From: Rossellomorea aquimaris TF-12
GTDB taxonomy: Bacteria; Bacillota; Bacilli; Bacillales; Bacillaceae_B
Reading direction: 5' to 3'
NCBI RefSeq assembly: GCF_001648555.1
Contig: NZ_LQXM01000025.1
Coordinates: 186,001 to 250,000, forward strand
DNA length: 64,000 bases
Shown: piece by piece, positions 42,415-52,504 of the stretch
How positions within the stretch are numbered: position 1 is the stretch's first letter
Layout: every line of letters begins with the position of its first letter
Position numbers and translations under genes: made by a program
Notes under the pieces: model-generated
What the model was told of the DNA's origin: nothing
The model's database searches: none
What the model saw: only the letters and a program-made list of their open reading frames with translations

Positions 42415-42564
42415 TTACTCATCATCGATTTCTCCATCACCAAGCTCATCTTCTTCTTCAACGTCTTCTACCTGCTCTCCTTCTTCAGGTTTTTCATCAT
42501 TTCCGCATCCCCCAAATAAGAACAAAGAAAAGGTAAATAAAAACAGCATAAAGAACTTTTTCAT
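42415..42564 (-). CDS. Small acidic lipoprotein, 49 residues
   Basis: ATG follows TAAGGAGGTTTTTTCAAA. The product starts MKKFFMLFLFTFSLFLFGGC, a signal peptide ending in a lipobox-like GGC, and continues with a very acidic tail of Glu and Asp. It is probably lipid-anchored on the outer face of the membrane. No family recognised. It is divergent from the MFS gene on the right. Confidence 0.7.
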   Translation of the reverse strand: MKKFFMLFLFTFSLFLFGGCGNDEKPEEGEQVEDVEEEDELGDGEIDDE

Positions 42565-42771
42565 TTTGAAAAAACCTCCTTAGTTTTATTTTTTTCTAAT
42601 TTTGTTGGAAATATGTAAAGTTCATTCCTATTTAAGCCTAGATTAGAGATAGCAAAATTTTTAGTAGGAATGGATTATACATACATAAGGGTTTTCCACA
42701 TAAAGATGGTTTGTGGTATGATTACTTAATTGTTTATCTATCATAAATAGAATCTAAGAAAAGAGGTACTT

Positions 42772-43965
42772 ATGAACAGCACAGAATTAACCAAGAAACA
42801 TTGGTTACTCATCTTAACCCTTAGCTTATTAACATTTGTTCTTGGAACAAGCGAATTTGTGATTGTGGGGATTTTAACGGAGATTTCCTCGAATCTACAT
42901 ATATCAAACGCGAAAGCAGGCACACTCGTTTCTGCCTTTGCGCTGACGTTTGCCATTGCCACACCAATCGTGATGTCTGTAACGAGCCATTTTCCTAAAC
43001 GAAAGTGGATGTTGTATTTAATAGGATCCTTTATCATCCTGAATGCTTTATGTGTTATTTCGACGAACTACACTTTGCTTCTTGTCCTTAGGATGATAAC
43101 TGCCATAATAACAGGCGTACTCATCTCACTTGCCATGATTGTTGCAAGCGAAACGATGCCCGTCACAAAACGTGGCATTGCTATATCATTTGTATTCGGT
43201 GGATTTACCCTTGCTAACGTAGTTGGGGTACCCATTGGTACTGTGGTCGCACAATGGTACGGATGGAATGCCACCTTTATGCTGACGACTTTCTTGGGGG
43301 TATTGGCTTTCTTGTCCTGCTACTTTATCCTTCCTAGTAAGCTTAGCCAAGTACGTAGTTCAATACGAGATCAGTTTTCATTATTAACCCATCCTAGAAT
43401 TCTAATTGCTTTCTTCATTCCTGCACTTGGATTTGGTGCAACGTATGCGGTATTCACCTTTCTGGTTCCAATGTTGGAAGGGATGGGAGCACCTAATAAT
43501 TCCATTAGCTTAATCCTGTTTGGGTATGGATTTATTTCCATCTTCAGCAACATCCTTGCAGGTAAAATCGCTAACGAAAACGCCATGGGTCGACTACGAT
43601 TTGTTTTTCTTGTACAAGCCCTTGTACTGGTCAGTTTATTTTGGACGACAAATGACTTTATATTAGGACTGGTAAATATAAGTTTAATGTCATTAATGGC
43701 TATACTCCTGACTACATCTACCCAGTTGTATTTAATCGACCTTGCTGGAATTTATCAGCCTAAAGCAACAGGACTCGCCGCTTCACTAATGCCGGTGGCC
43801 AGCAATGTAGGGATCGCATTTGGTTCTGCAATAGGGGGATTTGTATACGGTCAAGCAGGTTTAATGAATGTTACATGGGCCGGAGGGGTTTTGGCAGTCT
43901 GCGCCAGTCTGCTCACTTTCATTAGTCATTTTCTTGATCAAAAGCAAAAGAGATCGGCCATTTAA
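42772..43965 (+). CDS. MFS transporter, DHA1 type
   Basis: This 397-residue protein has 12 membrane segments, starts with a short hydrophilic stretch and shows GTSEFVIVGILTEIS in the first helix and VVGVPIGTVV (motif C-like) in segment 5. The first helix resembles the AraJ/YdhP-like DHA1 branch. The exported compound is unknown. The start follows AAAAGAGGTACTT. Single gene. Confidence 0.88.
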   Translation: MNSTELTKKHWLLILTLSLLTFVLGTSEFVIVGILTEISSNLHISNAKAGTLVSAFALTFAIATPIVMSVTSHFPKRKWMLYLIGSFIILNALCVISTNYTLLLVLRMITAIITGVLISLAMIVASETMPVTKRGIAISFVFGGFTLANVVGVPIGTVVAQWYGWNATFMLTTFLGVLAFLSCYFILPSKLSQVRSSIRDQFSLLTHPRILIAFFIPALGFGATYAVFTFLVPMLEGMGAPNNSISLILFGYGFISIFSNILAGKIANENAMGRLRFVFLVQALVLVSLFWTTNDFILGLVNISLMSLMAILLTTSTQLYLIDLAGIYQPKATGLAASLMPVASNVGIAFGSAIGGFVYGQAGLMNVTWAGGVLAVCASLLTFISHFLDQKQKRSAI

Positions 43966-43973
43966 GTTAATAT

Positions 43974-44019
43974 GAAAAAAGAACCTTTAATCCATATGCG
44001 GATTAAAGGTTCTTTTTTA
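43974..44019. terminator. Bidirectional terminator between MFS and mqo
   Basis: AAAGAACCTTTAATCC, loop, GGATTAAAGGTTCTTT, with A/T runs on both sides. Confidence 0.92.
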
Positions 44020-44033
44020 TTGGAAAGAATGCA

Positions 44034-45539
44034 TTAACTATATGCCAACTCTTGCTCTTTATCACTTAAGCCAAGTGTCTTAGCAGTTGATGATTGAATT
44101 TCATGAATAAGCTCTGGATTTTCCATTAAAGACAAACCATAAGAAGGAATCATTTCCTTCAGTTTTGGTTCCCACTCCTTCATATGCTGAGGGAAGCATT
44201 TATCTAATACCTCTAGCATAACGTGAACGGCCGTGGAAGCACCTGGAGAAGCGCCTAGCAGTGCAGCGACTGAGCCATCTGCAGCGCTCACCACTTCTGT
44301 ACCAAATTGAAGAGTTCCTTTCCCTGCATCTGTATCTTTAATCACTTGCACACGTTGACCCGCTACAACAATATCCCAATCATCGCTATTGGCGTTCGGG
44401 ATAAACTCTCTTAATTCTTCCATACGCTTTTCATTCGATAGCAGTACTTGTTGAATCAGATATTTTGTCAATCCCATCTCCTTCAGGCCTGCAGCGAGCA
44501 TCGTGAAAAGATTATTTGGTTTGACAGAACCGATTAAATCTAAATTCGAACCCGTTTTTAAGAACTTCGGTGAGAAGCCGGCAAATGGGCCAAACAGTAA
44601 CGATTTTTTGTTATCGATAAACCGTGTATCAAGGTGCGGTACCGACATTGGAGGCGCACCAACCTTGGCTTTCCCATACACTTTGGCGTGATGCTGGGCT
44701 ACCACTTCTGGATTGTTACATACCATGAATAGTCCGCTTACAGGGAATCCTCCAATTTGTTTGGATTCAGGAATTCCGGTTTTTTGCAGTAATGGCAGAC
44801 TTCCGCCGCCACCACCGATAAAGACGAATTTCGCCGTATGATATTCGATTCTGCCGTTTTCTATATTATGCACTTTTACTTCCCATGAGCCATCAGAAGT
44901 ACGTTTAATATCCTCTACACTATGCTTGTAGTTAATCTCAACGTTTTCACTCTTTAAATGGTCAAACAACTTCCGAGTTAACGCACCGAAGTTGACATCG
45001 GTTCCAGAGTCAATTTTGGTCGCTGCTATCGGTTCATTCGAAGTACGACCTTCCATAATCAGTGGAATCCATTCCTTCAGCTTTTCAGGATTATCTGAGA
45101 ATTCCATGCCTTGAAACAAGGGATTGTCTGACAGCGCTTCCAAACGATTTTTTAAAAAAGCTACATTTTCTGTCCCTTGTACTAAGCTCATATGAGGGAT
45201 AGGCATGATAAAGTCCTTCGGATTGCCAATCAGATTTCGGTTTACAAGATAAGACCAAAACTGTCTTGAAAGCTGAAACTGTTCATTAATTTTTATCGCT
45301 TTGCTAATGTCGATGGATCCGTCCGATTTTTCGGATGTATAGTTAAGCTCGCACAGTGCAGAATGACCCGTCCCAGCATTATTCCATTCGTTCGAGCTTT
45401 CTTCTCCTGCATTTGCGAGTTTCTCAAACACTTTGATTTCCCATTCGGGTGCTAACTCTTTCAGCAAAGATCCCAAAGTCGCGCTCATGACTCCGGCACC
45501 AATTAAGATAACGTCTGTTTTTGTCTGTGAATTACTCAT
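44034..45539 (-). CDS. mqo: Malate:quinone oxidoreductase
   Basis: This FAD enzyme of the cytoplasmic membrane face oxidises malate to oxaloacetate and passes electrons to quinone. The 501-residue protein has the FAD site [14 protein letters not shown] near residue 10, [15 protein letters not shown] near 55, [13 protein letters not shown] near 240 and [14 protein letters not shown] near 430, all typical of Mqo. The start follows AAGGAAGGTTATA. It is a single gene with its own leader. Confidence 0.96.
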   Translation of the reverse strand: MSNSQTKTDVILIGAGVMSATLGSLLKELAPEWEIKVFEKLANAGEESSNEWNNAGTGHSALCELNYTSEKSDGSIDISKAIKINEQFQLSRQFWSYLVNRNLIGNPKDFIMPIPHMSLVQGTENVAFLKNRLEALSDNPLFQGMEFSDNPEKLKEWIPLIMEGRTSNEPIAATKIDSGTDVNFGALTRKLFDHLKSENVEINYKHSVEDIKRTSDGSWEVKVHNIENGRIEYHTAKFVFIGGGGGSLPLLQKTGIPESKQIGGFPVSGLFMVCNNPEVVAQHHAKVYGKAKVGAPPMSVPHLDTRFIDNKKSLLFGPFAGFSPKFLKTGSNLDLIGSVKPNNLFTMLAAGLKEMGLTKYLIQQVLLSNEKRMEELREFIPNANSDDWDIVVAGQRVQVIKDTDAGKGTLQFGTEVVSAADGSVAALLGASPGASTAVHVMLEVLDKCFPQHMKEWEPKLKEMIPSYGLSLMENPELIHEIQSSTAKTLGLSDKEQELAYS

Positions 45540-45868
45540 TATAACCTTCCTTATCCCTTATATTTGCAGGTGCTCCTGCTCAGGTGTCACAAAAAGCCAG
45601 GCGCGACCTAGGAATACACCTTTTCTGTCTTAATTATAACTATATCATAGTCTATTATAATTATTTATAGATTAAGAAAACTACTATTATCTGATAATTA
45701 TAAACTATTTTGAGCTAGGAAAAAAGGAAAAGTCCTTTCACTGGCAATAGAAATACGCCCTAATTTTTGATTTACTATATATTTCGTGTCTTCTATCAAA
45801 TTTTCAAAAATCAGGTTTCTAGTCCACACCCTTTATAAAATTCATGAGTACTTTATAAGGACAAGGAG
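45540..45868. other. Intergenic region between mqo and the divergent PP-loop gene
   Basis: The part next to mqo (45560-45640) is GC-rich and can fold: on the minus strand AGGTGT pairs with ACACCT around GCGCCTGGC, and a second CAGGAGCACCTGC hairpin follows. This may be a structured mqo leader or just a promoter-region hairpin. The remainder is AT-rich and shows no gene. Confidence 0.35.
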
Positions 45869-47152
45869 ATGACGAATACTATGAACAAAGAGTACTTGTC
45901 CGAAATGATTACTAAAAGGATTAACAAGTATTTTGAAATAAAGAGAGAACACATTCGAAAGAATAGATGGATTAAAATCAAAAAGGTTAAACTATTAAAT
46001 GATACTACCGTTGTATGTGAGTTTGAATCTTCTGATACTATTGAGGATGTCATTCTGGAAGATTTTTTTGCTGAGTATGATCGAGATATCACACATGTCC
46101 CCAAAAGCATTCTTGTAATCCCCGCCTTATCAAACCTTTGCACCATTGCATGGGTGTTAAGGGCTAACATATTGTTGGATGAACTCGATCTGGATTTTTA
46201 TCAATCCTTAAATACGATAAAAAAATCCTTTCAATCACTTTATCCTACTATTAAATTTGAAGGGGATATCTTCCCAAATAAACTAGTAAGGAATCGAGAA
46301 TATACAAAGAATAAGAGTTTAGTATTATTTAGTGGAGGAATTGATTCAACAGCCACATTTGTAAGAAACCGTTCTGAACAACCTTTATTGCTAACTGGAT
46401 GGGGGCCGGATATTAACTTAAAAAAAGAAACAACCTGGGATCATGTAAAAGAAAGAATGATATTCTTTAGTGAGAAGCATCAATTGGAATACAGCTTTGT
46501 AAAATCCAATATGAGTGTGTTTTTTCGCCGCTTACCCCTTACCAAAAAGATTAACCGAACGAGTAAAACCATGCTTTACTGGTATCCCCATATTCAACAT
46601 GGGATTGCACTATTAGGTCTAACTGCTCCACTAACGTATGCAAACGGAATAGAAAAAGTCTATATAGCCTCTAGTAATTCTGCAGAATTTCCCCTTCCAT
46701 ACGGGTCACACCCAACGATTGAAAATAATACCCAATGGGGTGAAACGACTTGCATTTATGATGGATACGAATACAACAGGCAAGAAAAAATCATGATTAT
46801 AAAAGATTTCATTGATATGGTGGACCCAGACTTACAAATAAGAGTCTGCTTTATTTCACCAACCGGCGAAAACTGCAGCAAATGCTCTAAATGTAAGGAC
46901 ACTATTACAGGAATCGTGTTGGAAGGACTAAACCCTAATAAGCACGGGTTTAGTATGGACGAGCAAATATTTGACTCTATAAGAAACAACTTTGAAAGTG
47001 GTCGTCGAAAACTTACATCGGGAATGTACTATCGGTGGATCGATATACAAAGAAGAGCAAAAACTCATTTAGAACAGGTACCAGAAGAATACAAAGGTTT
47101 TTTTGAATGGCTTGTAGAAGTTGATTTGGAGGATTTTAGAAGTGGAAATTGA
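45869..47152 (+). CDS. PP-loop ATPase (QueC/ExsB-like) of unassigned function
   Basis: In this 427-residue protein the PP-loop signature LFSGGIDSTAT sits near residue 156, after a charged N-terminal domain. A later cysteine cluster ENCSKCSKCKDT near 334 resembles the zinc site of QueC-type enzymes. PP-loop enzymes adenylate a carbonyl or amide for nucleophilic attack. The protein is much longer than QueC (about 220 residues), and no queuosine-synthesis gene (queC, queD, queE or queF) is nearby. Its start is set by AAGGA seven bases before ATG 45869; the ATG four codons later is possible. Substrate unknown. Confidence 0.75.
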   Translation: MTNTMNKEYLSEMITKRINKYFEIKREHIRKNRWIKIKKVKLLNDTTVVCEFESSDTIEDVILEDFFAEYDRDITHVPKSILVIPALSNLCTIAWVLRANILLDELDLDFYQSLNTIKKSFQSLYPTIKFEGDIFPNKLVRNREYTKNKSLVLFSGGIDSTATFVRNRSEQPLLLTGWGPDINLKKETTWDHVKERMIFFSEKHQLEYSFVKSNMSVFFRRLPLTKKINRTSKTMLYWYPHIQHGIALLGLTAPLTYANGIEKVYIASSNSAEFPLPYGSHPTIENNTQWGETTCIYDGYEYNRQEKIMIIKDFIDMVDPDLQIRVCFISPTGENCSKCSKCKDTITGIVLEGLNPNKHGFSMDEQIFDSIRNNFESGRRKLTSGMYYRWIDIQRRAKTHLEQVPEEYKGFFEWLVEVDLEDFRSGN

Positions 47153-47168
47153 GAAGATTATAGGACGA

Positions 47169-47214
47169 TGGAAGAATACCAGGAAGGATGATCTTTGACC
47201 TGGTATTCTTTTTA
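47169..47214. terminator. Bidirectional terminator between convergent genes
   Basis: AGAATACCAGG, loop, CCTGGTATTCT followed by TTTT. Confidence 0.85.
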
Positions 47215-47219
47215 ATGGT

Positions 47220-48455
47220 TTAATTGTTTACTTTTAGAGTTTCATTCATACGTGTACTAGATAATACGCCTGCAAGAAAAGGTAATAAGGCAACTAGTCC
47301 AATTGCCCATGTTACCCCCATTGCATCTGCTATAATACCTGCAATTAGAGCACCAAATGCGTAGCCACTATCTCTCCAAAATCTATATACTCCCATAGAG
47401 GATGCGCGCCAATTAGGTGCAGCAACATCACCGATAGCAGCTTGTAATGTTGGATAGACCATGGCAGTTCCTAAACCTAATAGAATTGCTCCAGTAACCC
47501 ATAAGTAAAAATGATTAACTATTAGAATGAACCAAAGTGCAAGTGCTTGTGTCCACATTCCGTAGGTGATTAATTTCTTTCTACCAATCTTATCACTTAG
47601 GACCCCTGTAAATAATTGAAACAATCCCCATGCAGCAGGATACAGCGCCACTATTGCACCTATTTCGCTAACACTTAACCCTACAGTAGTAAAATAGATG
47701 GGAAAAAGCCCCCATGCCATTCCATCTTTTAAATTGGTAGATAGTCCTGAGAAACTGATGATGGAGAGATTTTTATTTTTCCATGTTGTGAAATGAAAGA
47801 CCTCCATCGAGGATAAGCCTTTTTCACTTTTTATACTTGTTGAATCTCTTTGAATTTGAATTTTAAGATGATGCCCTGTATCTTTTACGATCAACGTTAA
47901 TACGATTCCAACAATGACAATACCAATACCTATATAAAATGGTTCCGGTCTTAATGAATAAGACGAAGCTACATACCCTGATACTGCTGCTAATATTGCC
48001 ACACCAGAATACCCTGCAAATTCATTTAATCCTACCGCTGTTCCTCTTTGATTTGCCTTAGAGATATCTATTTTCATATTGACAGTCATAGACCACGTTA
48101 ATCCCTGATTAATCCCTAAAAGAATATTGGCAAAAACGATAATCCACCATGCCTGTGCAAATATAATCAATATAGGAACAAATAAACCTATGATCCAACC
48201 TATTAACAGCACTTTTTTTCGACCAAATCTATCGGCTATCTGTCCTGCAAAATAATTTACAATCGCTTTAGAAAAACCAAAACTAATAATAAATGATAGT
48301 GCAGCACTAGTTGAAGCTAATCCAAACTGCTCTTCACCTAATATCGGCAGAACGGTTCGTTCGATTCCTACCATCGAACCGACAAATAGGTTCGTTACTA
48401 CGAGCAAAAGAAACTGAAATAGATTCTCTCTTATTCCAATCTTAGGTTGCTCCAT
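47220..48455 (-). CDS. MFS transporter
   Basis: This 411-residue protein has 12 membrane segments, with the loop 2-3 motif GQIADRFGRKKVLLIG near residue 75 and its echo GVLSDKIGRKKLI near 270. The substrate is not readable. An in-frame extension of 20 residues lacks a good start; the ATG at 48455 lies six bases after GGAGGTG. Single gene. Confidence 0.88.
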   Translation of the reverse strand: MEQPKIGIRENLFQFLLLVVTNLFVGSMVGIERTVLPILGEEQFGLASTSAALSFIISFGFSKAIVNYFAGQIADRFGRKKVLLIGWIIGLFVPILIIFAQAWWIIVFANILLGINQGLTWSMTVNMKIDISKANQRGTAVGLNEFAGYSGVAILAAVSGYVASSYSLRPEPFYIGIGIVIVGIVLTLIVKDTGHHLKIQIQRDSTSIKSEKGLSSMEVFHFTTWKNKNLSIISFSGLSTNLKDGMAWGLFPIYFTTVGLSVSEIGAIVALYPAAWGLFQLFTGVLSDKIGRKKLITYGMWTQALALWFILIVNHFYLWVTGAILLGLGTAMVYPTLQAAIGDVAAPNWRASSMGVYRFWRDSGYAFGALIAGIIADAMGVTWAIGLVALLPFLAGVLSSTRMNETLKVNN

Positions 48456-48690
48456 TCTATTCACCTCCACAATCCACTCAACCATTATGACTATTTCTAC
48501 TCTTTGTTTTACCACTATTCGTAGTAAGGTTCAACAAAGTACACCTTAAAAAGAAATTTTTTCCATTAGTGTGTATAATTAAAATATATACTACATTTTT
48601 GTGCGGACGGTATCATGAATGAGAATGCTTCCGCTAACTTACTAAACTAGTGAATACTAAAGAAATTGGTTTATTGAAGGGAGAAATAAA

Positions 48691-49068
48691 ATGGACACTA
48701 CATTGCTTCAGAAAATCGGACAAATCGGCGTACCTGTTAAAGACTTGAATAGAGCACTAGATTTTTATCAAGAGAAACTAAGTCTCTCTCTTTTATTTAA
48801 CACGGACAGCATGGCATTCTTTGAAAGTAACGGGGTGAGACTTATGTTAACACTCCCGGAAAAAGAGGAGTTTTCTCACTCTAGCTCAGTGATTTATTTT
48901 CAAGTAGACAATATTAAAGATGCCTATCATACCTTATTAGAAAAAGAAGTAACCTTTATGGATGAACCGCATGTTGTTGCCAAGATGGAACAATCAGAAA
49001 CCTGGATGACCTTTTTTAAAGACACAGAGGGTAATACTCATGCGCTAATGAGCGAAGTACACGTTTAA
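48691..49068 (+). CDS. VOC-family protein (glyoxalase-like)
   Basis: The 125 residues of the vicinal oxygen chelate fold include IGQIGVPVKDLNRALDFYQ at the N terminus, VIYFQVDNIKDAYHTLLE in the second module and DTEGNTHALMSEV at the end. The metal ligands of true glyoxalase I are only partly present (the first His is replaced by Gln), so another role is likely. The start follows GAAGGGAGAAATAAA. Single gene. Confidence 0.82.
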   Translation: MDTTLLQKIGQIGVPVKDLNRALDFYQEKLSLSLLFNTDSMAFFESNGVRLMLTLPEKEEFSHSSSVIYFQVDNIKDAYHTLLEKEVTFMDEPHVVAKMEQSETWMTFFKDTEGNTHALMSEVHV

Positions 49069-49077
49069 TAAAATCAA

Positions 49078-49113
49078 CAGGAGGTCGTCCATATACGGAC
49101 GACCTCTTTCTCT
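49078..49113 (+). terminator. Terminator after the VOC gene
   Basis: GAGGTCGTCC-ATATAC-GGACGACCTC followed by a T-rich tail. Confidence 0.9.
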
Positions 49114-49247
49114 TAAATTCTTCTCAAAGGTCCCTATTATTTGTAATCATATGTTAAATAAAGGACGAAATGACCACTCTATCAGCCTACCCCTTTCTAT
49201 TTTTTTCACATAAAATAATACAACCCATAAAGAAAGGAGTATGTCAT

Positions 49248-50774
49248 TTGATATTCAAGATAATAAGAGGGTATTTGTCAGCGTTAAAACGACGACTAAA
49301 GGCCTTTATCATTCGAGTCAAAGCAGCGTTATTCTACAAAACACTTCCGGTCCAGAGCCACCCCAATAACGGAGACGAGAAAAGATATTCGGATAAAATA
49401 GCTAATTTTTCAAAAGGCTTACCTCATAATAAACTAGGTGAGGTAGATGTTGATGCTTATCACAAGTATATTCAGATATTGAAGTCTGGCGATCCCGATG
49501 ATTTTGAAAACCTTCCACTTGCCGGTGAAAGGAAGCTGGTTAATCCTCAAGCTGCTTATGCATTTGAAATGGCTGGACCAGACAGTCACCAATTGGTTCT
49601 ACCACCAGCTCCGTCCTTCAATAGTTCAGAAATTGCTGCTGAAATGGTCGAACTATACTGGCAAGCACTTACACGAGATGTTCCGTTCAACAACTATGAC
49701 TCAAACCCCTTAACGATTGCAGCCGCCAAAGAGCTTTCTAGGTTATCAGATTTTCAAGGTCCTAAAGTTGAAGGTAAAGTCACCACGAAAACACTATTCC
49801 GAGACAACCTTCCAGGAGCGTTGACTGGCCCCTATATTTCACAATTTCTTTGGAAAGACATCCCTTATGTATCCTCAAAGATTACCCAACGCTATCGCAC
49901 AACGAAAGCAAAGGAAGACTATTTAACCGACTACGATGATTGGCTTGCCGTTCAGAATGGCTTCATACCACCTGGACCTAATTATGATCCTACCCTCCGG
50001 TATATTCGAAATGGACGAGATATGGCTGAATTCGTTCACAACGATTTATCCATTGAAAGTGGATTAAACGCTTGTTTGATCCTCCATAGTTATGGGAGTG
50101 TTGCACTGGATAAGAATAACCCTTATCTCCACTCTGACACACAAGTAGGATTTTCTACATTCGGAATTCCCCATATATTGAATTTTGTAACCAAAGTAGC
50201 CCGCCCTGGTTTAGAAATGGCCTGGTTTCAAAAATGGCTTGTCCACCGACGCCTTCGCCCTGAAGAATTCGGCGGACGTATCCACAACAAACTGACAAGA
50301 AAAGCTGATTATCCTATTCATCGTGATGTACTATGTTCAAAAGCATTAAAAAAAACCTATAAAAAATACGGCTCCTATCTATTGCCTCAAGCCTACCCTG
50401 AAGGCTGTCCTACCCATCCATCCTACCCCGCCGGCCACTCAACATTTGTCGGAGCCACAGTGACCATTTTGAAGGCATTCTACGACGAAACTTTCGTGAT
50501 TCCTGATCCGGTGGTAGCAACAAGTAACGGCTGTTCCTTAGTACCCTATGAGGGTCCACCTCTCACTGTTGGTGGCGAATTGAATAAGCTGGCGTATAAT
50601 ATTGCGATTGGACGGGATGCAGCCGGTGTTCACTATCGTGCTAGTGGTATCCGTGGCTTGGAACTTGGGGAAAAAGTAGCCATTGGCATCCTACGCGATT
50701 ATAAGGACACGTATAATGAAAATTTCAAGGGATTTACTTTAACAAAATTCGATGGTACTACGATCACAATTTAA
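49248..50774 (+). CDS. Vanadium-dependent haloperoxidase/PAP2-like enzyme
   Basis: This 508-residue protein has the three vanadate-binding blocks of the haloperoxidase/PAP2 superfamily: KWLVHRRLRPEEFGG (Lys, Arg-Pro) near residue 350, HPSYPAGHSTFVGA near 410, and the closing GRDAAGVHYRASG near 475. Haloperoxidases oxidise halides with peroxide; PAP2 relatives are phosphatases. Length and the AGVHYR block favour haloperoxidase. A TTG start eight bases after AAAGGAG is chosen; the frame continues upstream without a site. The N-terminal 40 residues are basic and amphipathic. Confidence 0.85.
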   Translation: MIFKIIRGYLSALKRRLKAFIIRVKAALFYKTLPVQSHPNNGDEKRYSDKIANFSKGLPHNKLGEVDVDAYHKYIQILKSGDPDDFENLPLAGERKLVNPQAAYAFEMAGPDSHQLVLPPAPSFNSSEIAAEMVELYWQALTRDVPFNNYDSNPLTIAAAKELSRLSDFQGPKVEGKVTTKTLFRDNLPGALTGPYISQFLWKDIPYVSSKITQRYRTTKAKEDYLTDYDDWLAVQNGFIPPGPNYDPTLRYIRNGRDMAEFVHNDLSIESGLNACLILHSYGSVALDKNNPYLHSDTQVGFSTFGIPHILNFVTKVARPGLEMAWFQKWLVHRRLRPEEFGGRIHNKLTRKADYPIHRDVLCSKALKKTYKKYGSYLLPQAYPEGCPTHPSYPAGHSTFVGATVTILKAFYDETFVIPDPVVATSNGCSLVPYEGPPLTVGGELNKLAYNIAIGRDAAGVHYRASGIRGLELGEKVAIGILRDYKDTYNENFKGFTLTKFDGTTITI

Positions 50775-50790
50775 TAGGTTGCAATAAATA

Positions 50791-50832
50791 GACTCAAGCA
50801 GACATCTTGGCAGGATGTCTGCTTGAGTTTGT
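50791..50832 (+). terminator. Terminator after the haloperoxidase gene
   Basis: ACTCAAGCAGACATC, loop, GATGTCTGCTTGAGT followed by a T-rich tail. Confidence 0.92.
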
Positions 50833-50913
50833 TTGATTTTACCTTGTTATGATGTTTTTGGTTTCGATGATCAGATCTTGAGTATTTGATCCGCTTTAAT
50901 CAAAGTTCGAACT

Positions 50914-50943
50914 TTGTTCAATATTTCACATAGTATTTATTAT
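50914..50943 (+). promoter_or_regulatory. Candidate adhP promoter with Rex-like operator
   Basis: TTGTTCAATATTTCACAT (50914-50931) differs at three positions from the ideal Rex site TTGTGAAATATTTCACAA. It overlaps a possible -35 TTGTTC and, after 18 bases, -10 TATTAT. Rex control by NADH/NAD ratio is common for fermentative alcohol dehydrogenases. Confidence 0.45.
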
Positions 50944-51060
50944 GAAAGATGATAAGATGAAATTGTAATGATGATGACTTAAATTTGGTTCAAGTACTCC
51001 CCATAAAAATAGGGAAAGAAACTCATTAAAACTCTAAAACACAAAAGGAGAAATCACATT

Positions 51061-52092
51061 ATGAAAGCAGTAATCGTTAATCCAAAAGCTAAATCAAATA
51101 TTGAAGTTATTGAAAAAGAATTGCGACCTTTGAAATCTGGAGAAGCCTTAGTTGATGTAGAATACTGTGGTGTATGTCATACGGATTTACACGTTGCATC
51201 CGGTGACTTTGGAAATGTCGAGGGTCGAATCCTTGGTCATGAAGGAATCGGTATTGTTTCTAAAGTAGCTAATGATGTGACTAGCTTAAGTATAGGAGAT
51301 AGAGTCAGCATCGCATGGATGTTCCATGCTTGTGGCAGATGTGAGTATTGTACAACAGGCAGGGAAACATTTTGCCGAAACGTCCAAAATGCGGGTTACA
51401 GCGTGGACGGAGGAATGGCTGAACAATGCATCGTAAAAGCTGATTATGCAGTAAAAGTACCTGATGGACTAGATCCCGCTCAAGCTAGCAGTATCACATG
51501 CGCCGGTGTCACTACTTACAAAGCCATCAAGGTCTCTGACATTAAAGCAGGTCAATGGATTGTCATATATGGCTGTGGTGGACTAGGAAACCTTGCTATC
51601 CAATATGCTAAACACGTCTTTAATGCAAAGGTTATCGCTGTGGACATCAATGATGATAAATTAGCCCTGGCTAAAGAAATTGGGGCAGATATGATCATCA
51701 ACCCTATCACACAAGGGGATGCTGACAAAATTATTCAAGAACAACTTGGTGGAGCTCATGCCGCAGTGGTAACAGCCGTTTCTAAAGCAGCGTTCAATTC
51801 AGCAGTCGATGCAGTACGAGCGTGTGGGAAGGTGGTAGCTGTAGGATTACCATCAGAAACCATGGACCTGAATATTCCACGACTTGTCCTGGATGGCATT
51901 GAAGTAATCGGATCTTTGGTGGGAACCCGTAAAGACCTAGAAGAAGCTTTCCAATTCGGGGCAGAAGGTAAAGTCGTACCCATTGTCCAAACTCGTTGCT
52001 TACACGAAGTAAAAGATGTATTTGAAGAGATGGAGCAAGGGAAGATTCAGGGTCGTATGGTGATTGATTTTAAACAACACGAGTGTAAATAA
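51061..52092 (+). CDS. adhP: AdhP, zinc-dependent alcohol dehydrogenase
   Basis: This 343-residue medium-chain alcohol dehydrogenase interconverts ethanol and acetaldehyde with NAD. Catalytic zinc ligands lie in CGVCHTDLH near residue 37 and GHEGIG near 59; the structural zinc four-Cys loop [15 protein letters not shown] lies near 90; the nucleotide site [11 protein letters not shown] is near 170. The start follows AAAAGGAGAAATCACATT. A Rex-like site lies upstream. Confidence 0.95.
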   Translation: MKAVIVNPKAKSNIEVIEKELRPLKSGEALVDVEYCGVCHTDLHVASGDFGNVEGRILGHEGIGIVSKVANDVTSLSIGDRVSIAWMFHACGRCEYCTTGRETFCRNVQNAGYSVDGGMAEQCIVKADYAVKVPDGLDPAQASSITCAGVTTYKAIKVSDIKAGQWIVIYGCGGLGNLAIQYAKHVFNAKVIAVDINDDKLALAKEIGADMIINPITQGDADKIIQEQLGGAHAAVVTAVSKAAFNSAVDAVRACGKVVAVGLPSETMDLNIPRLVLDGIEVIGSLVGTRKDLEEAFQFGAEGKVVPIVQTRCLHEVKDVFEEMEQGKIQGRMVIDFKQHECK

Positions 52093-52098
52093 TTAGGT

Positions 52099-52504
52099 TG
52101 AAAGAGGCTGGATTACTTGAGAAAGGTGGAGTGATTCAGCTTTTTTTGGTTTGAATATTTTTTGATTTAGAGGCGTAATTTGGGAGGGTTTAATGAGGAC
52201 TTTCCCCATTTTTTTTGGTCCATAATTATACCTAAAATTACCCATACAAAAAACCTTCCTATACAATGAAAGGCTTACGGTCACGTTTTGAAACCCGTAT
52301 TGATGGAACAACTTCCATGCTCCGTTTATCGATATATAAACTTCCATCTTTTGTAATACACTTCAGTCCCCTTGCACTTTTCCCTAAATACCATTAAAGT
52401 ATATACTGGTTGAATTCCACCCACATAGGGAATGGATAATACTAGTCATCTCACTTTTAAATTTTGGGAACATGCTTCCCTTAAGGAAAGGGTTTAAATA
52501 TACT
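52099..52504. other. Intergenic region between adhP and dus
   Basis: A weak hairpin with a T run (52099-52146, GCTGGATTACT pairing with AGTGATTCAGC) may end adhP. The rest (about 350 bp) is AT-rich with no supported ORF; minus-strand frames here lack ribosome-binding sites. Confidence 0.45.
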
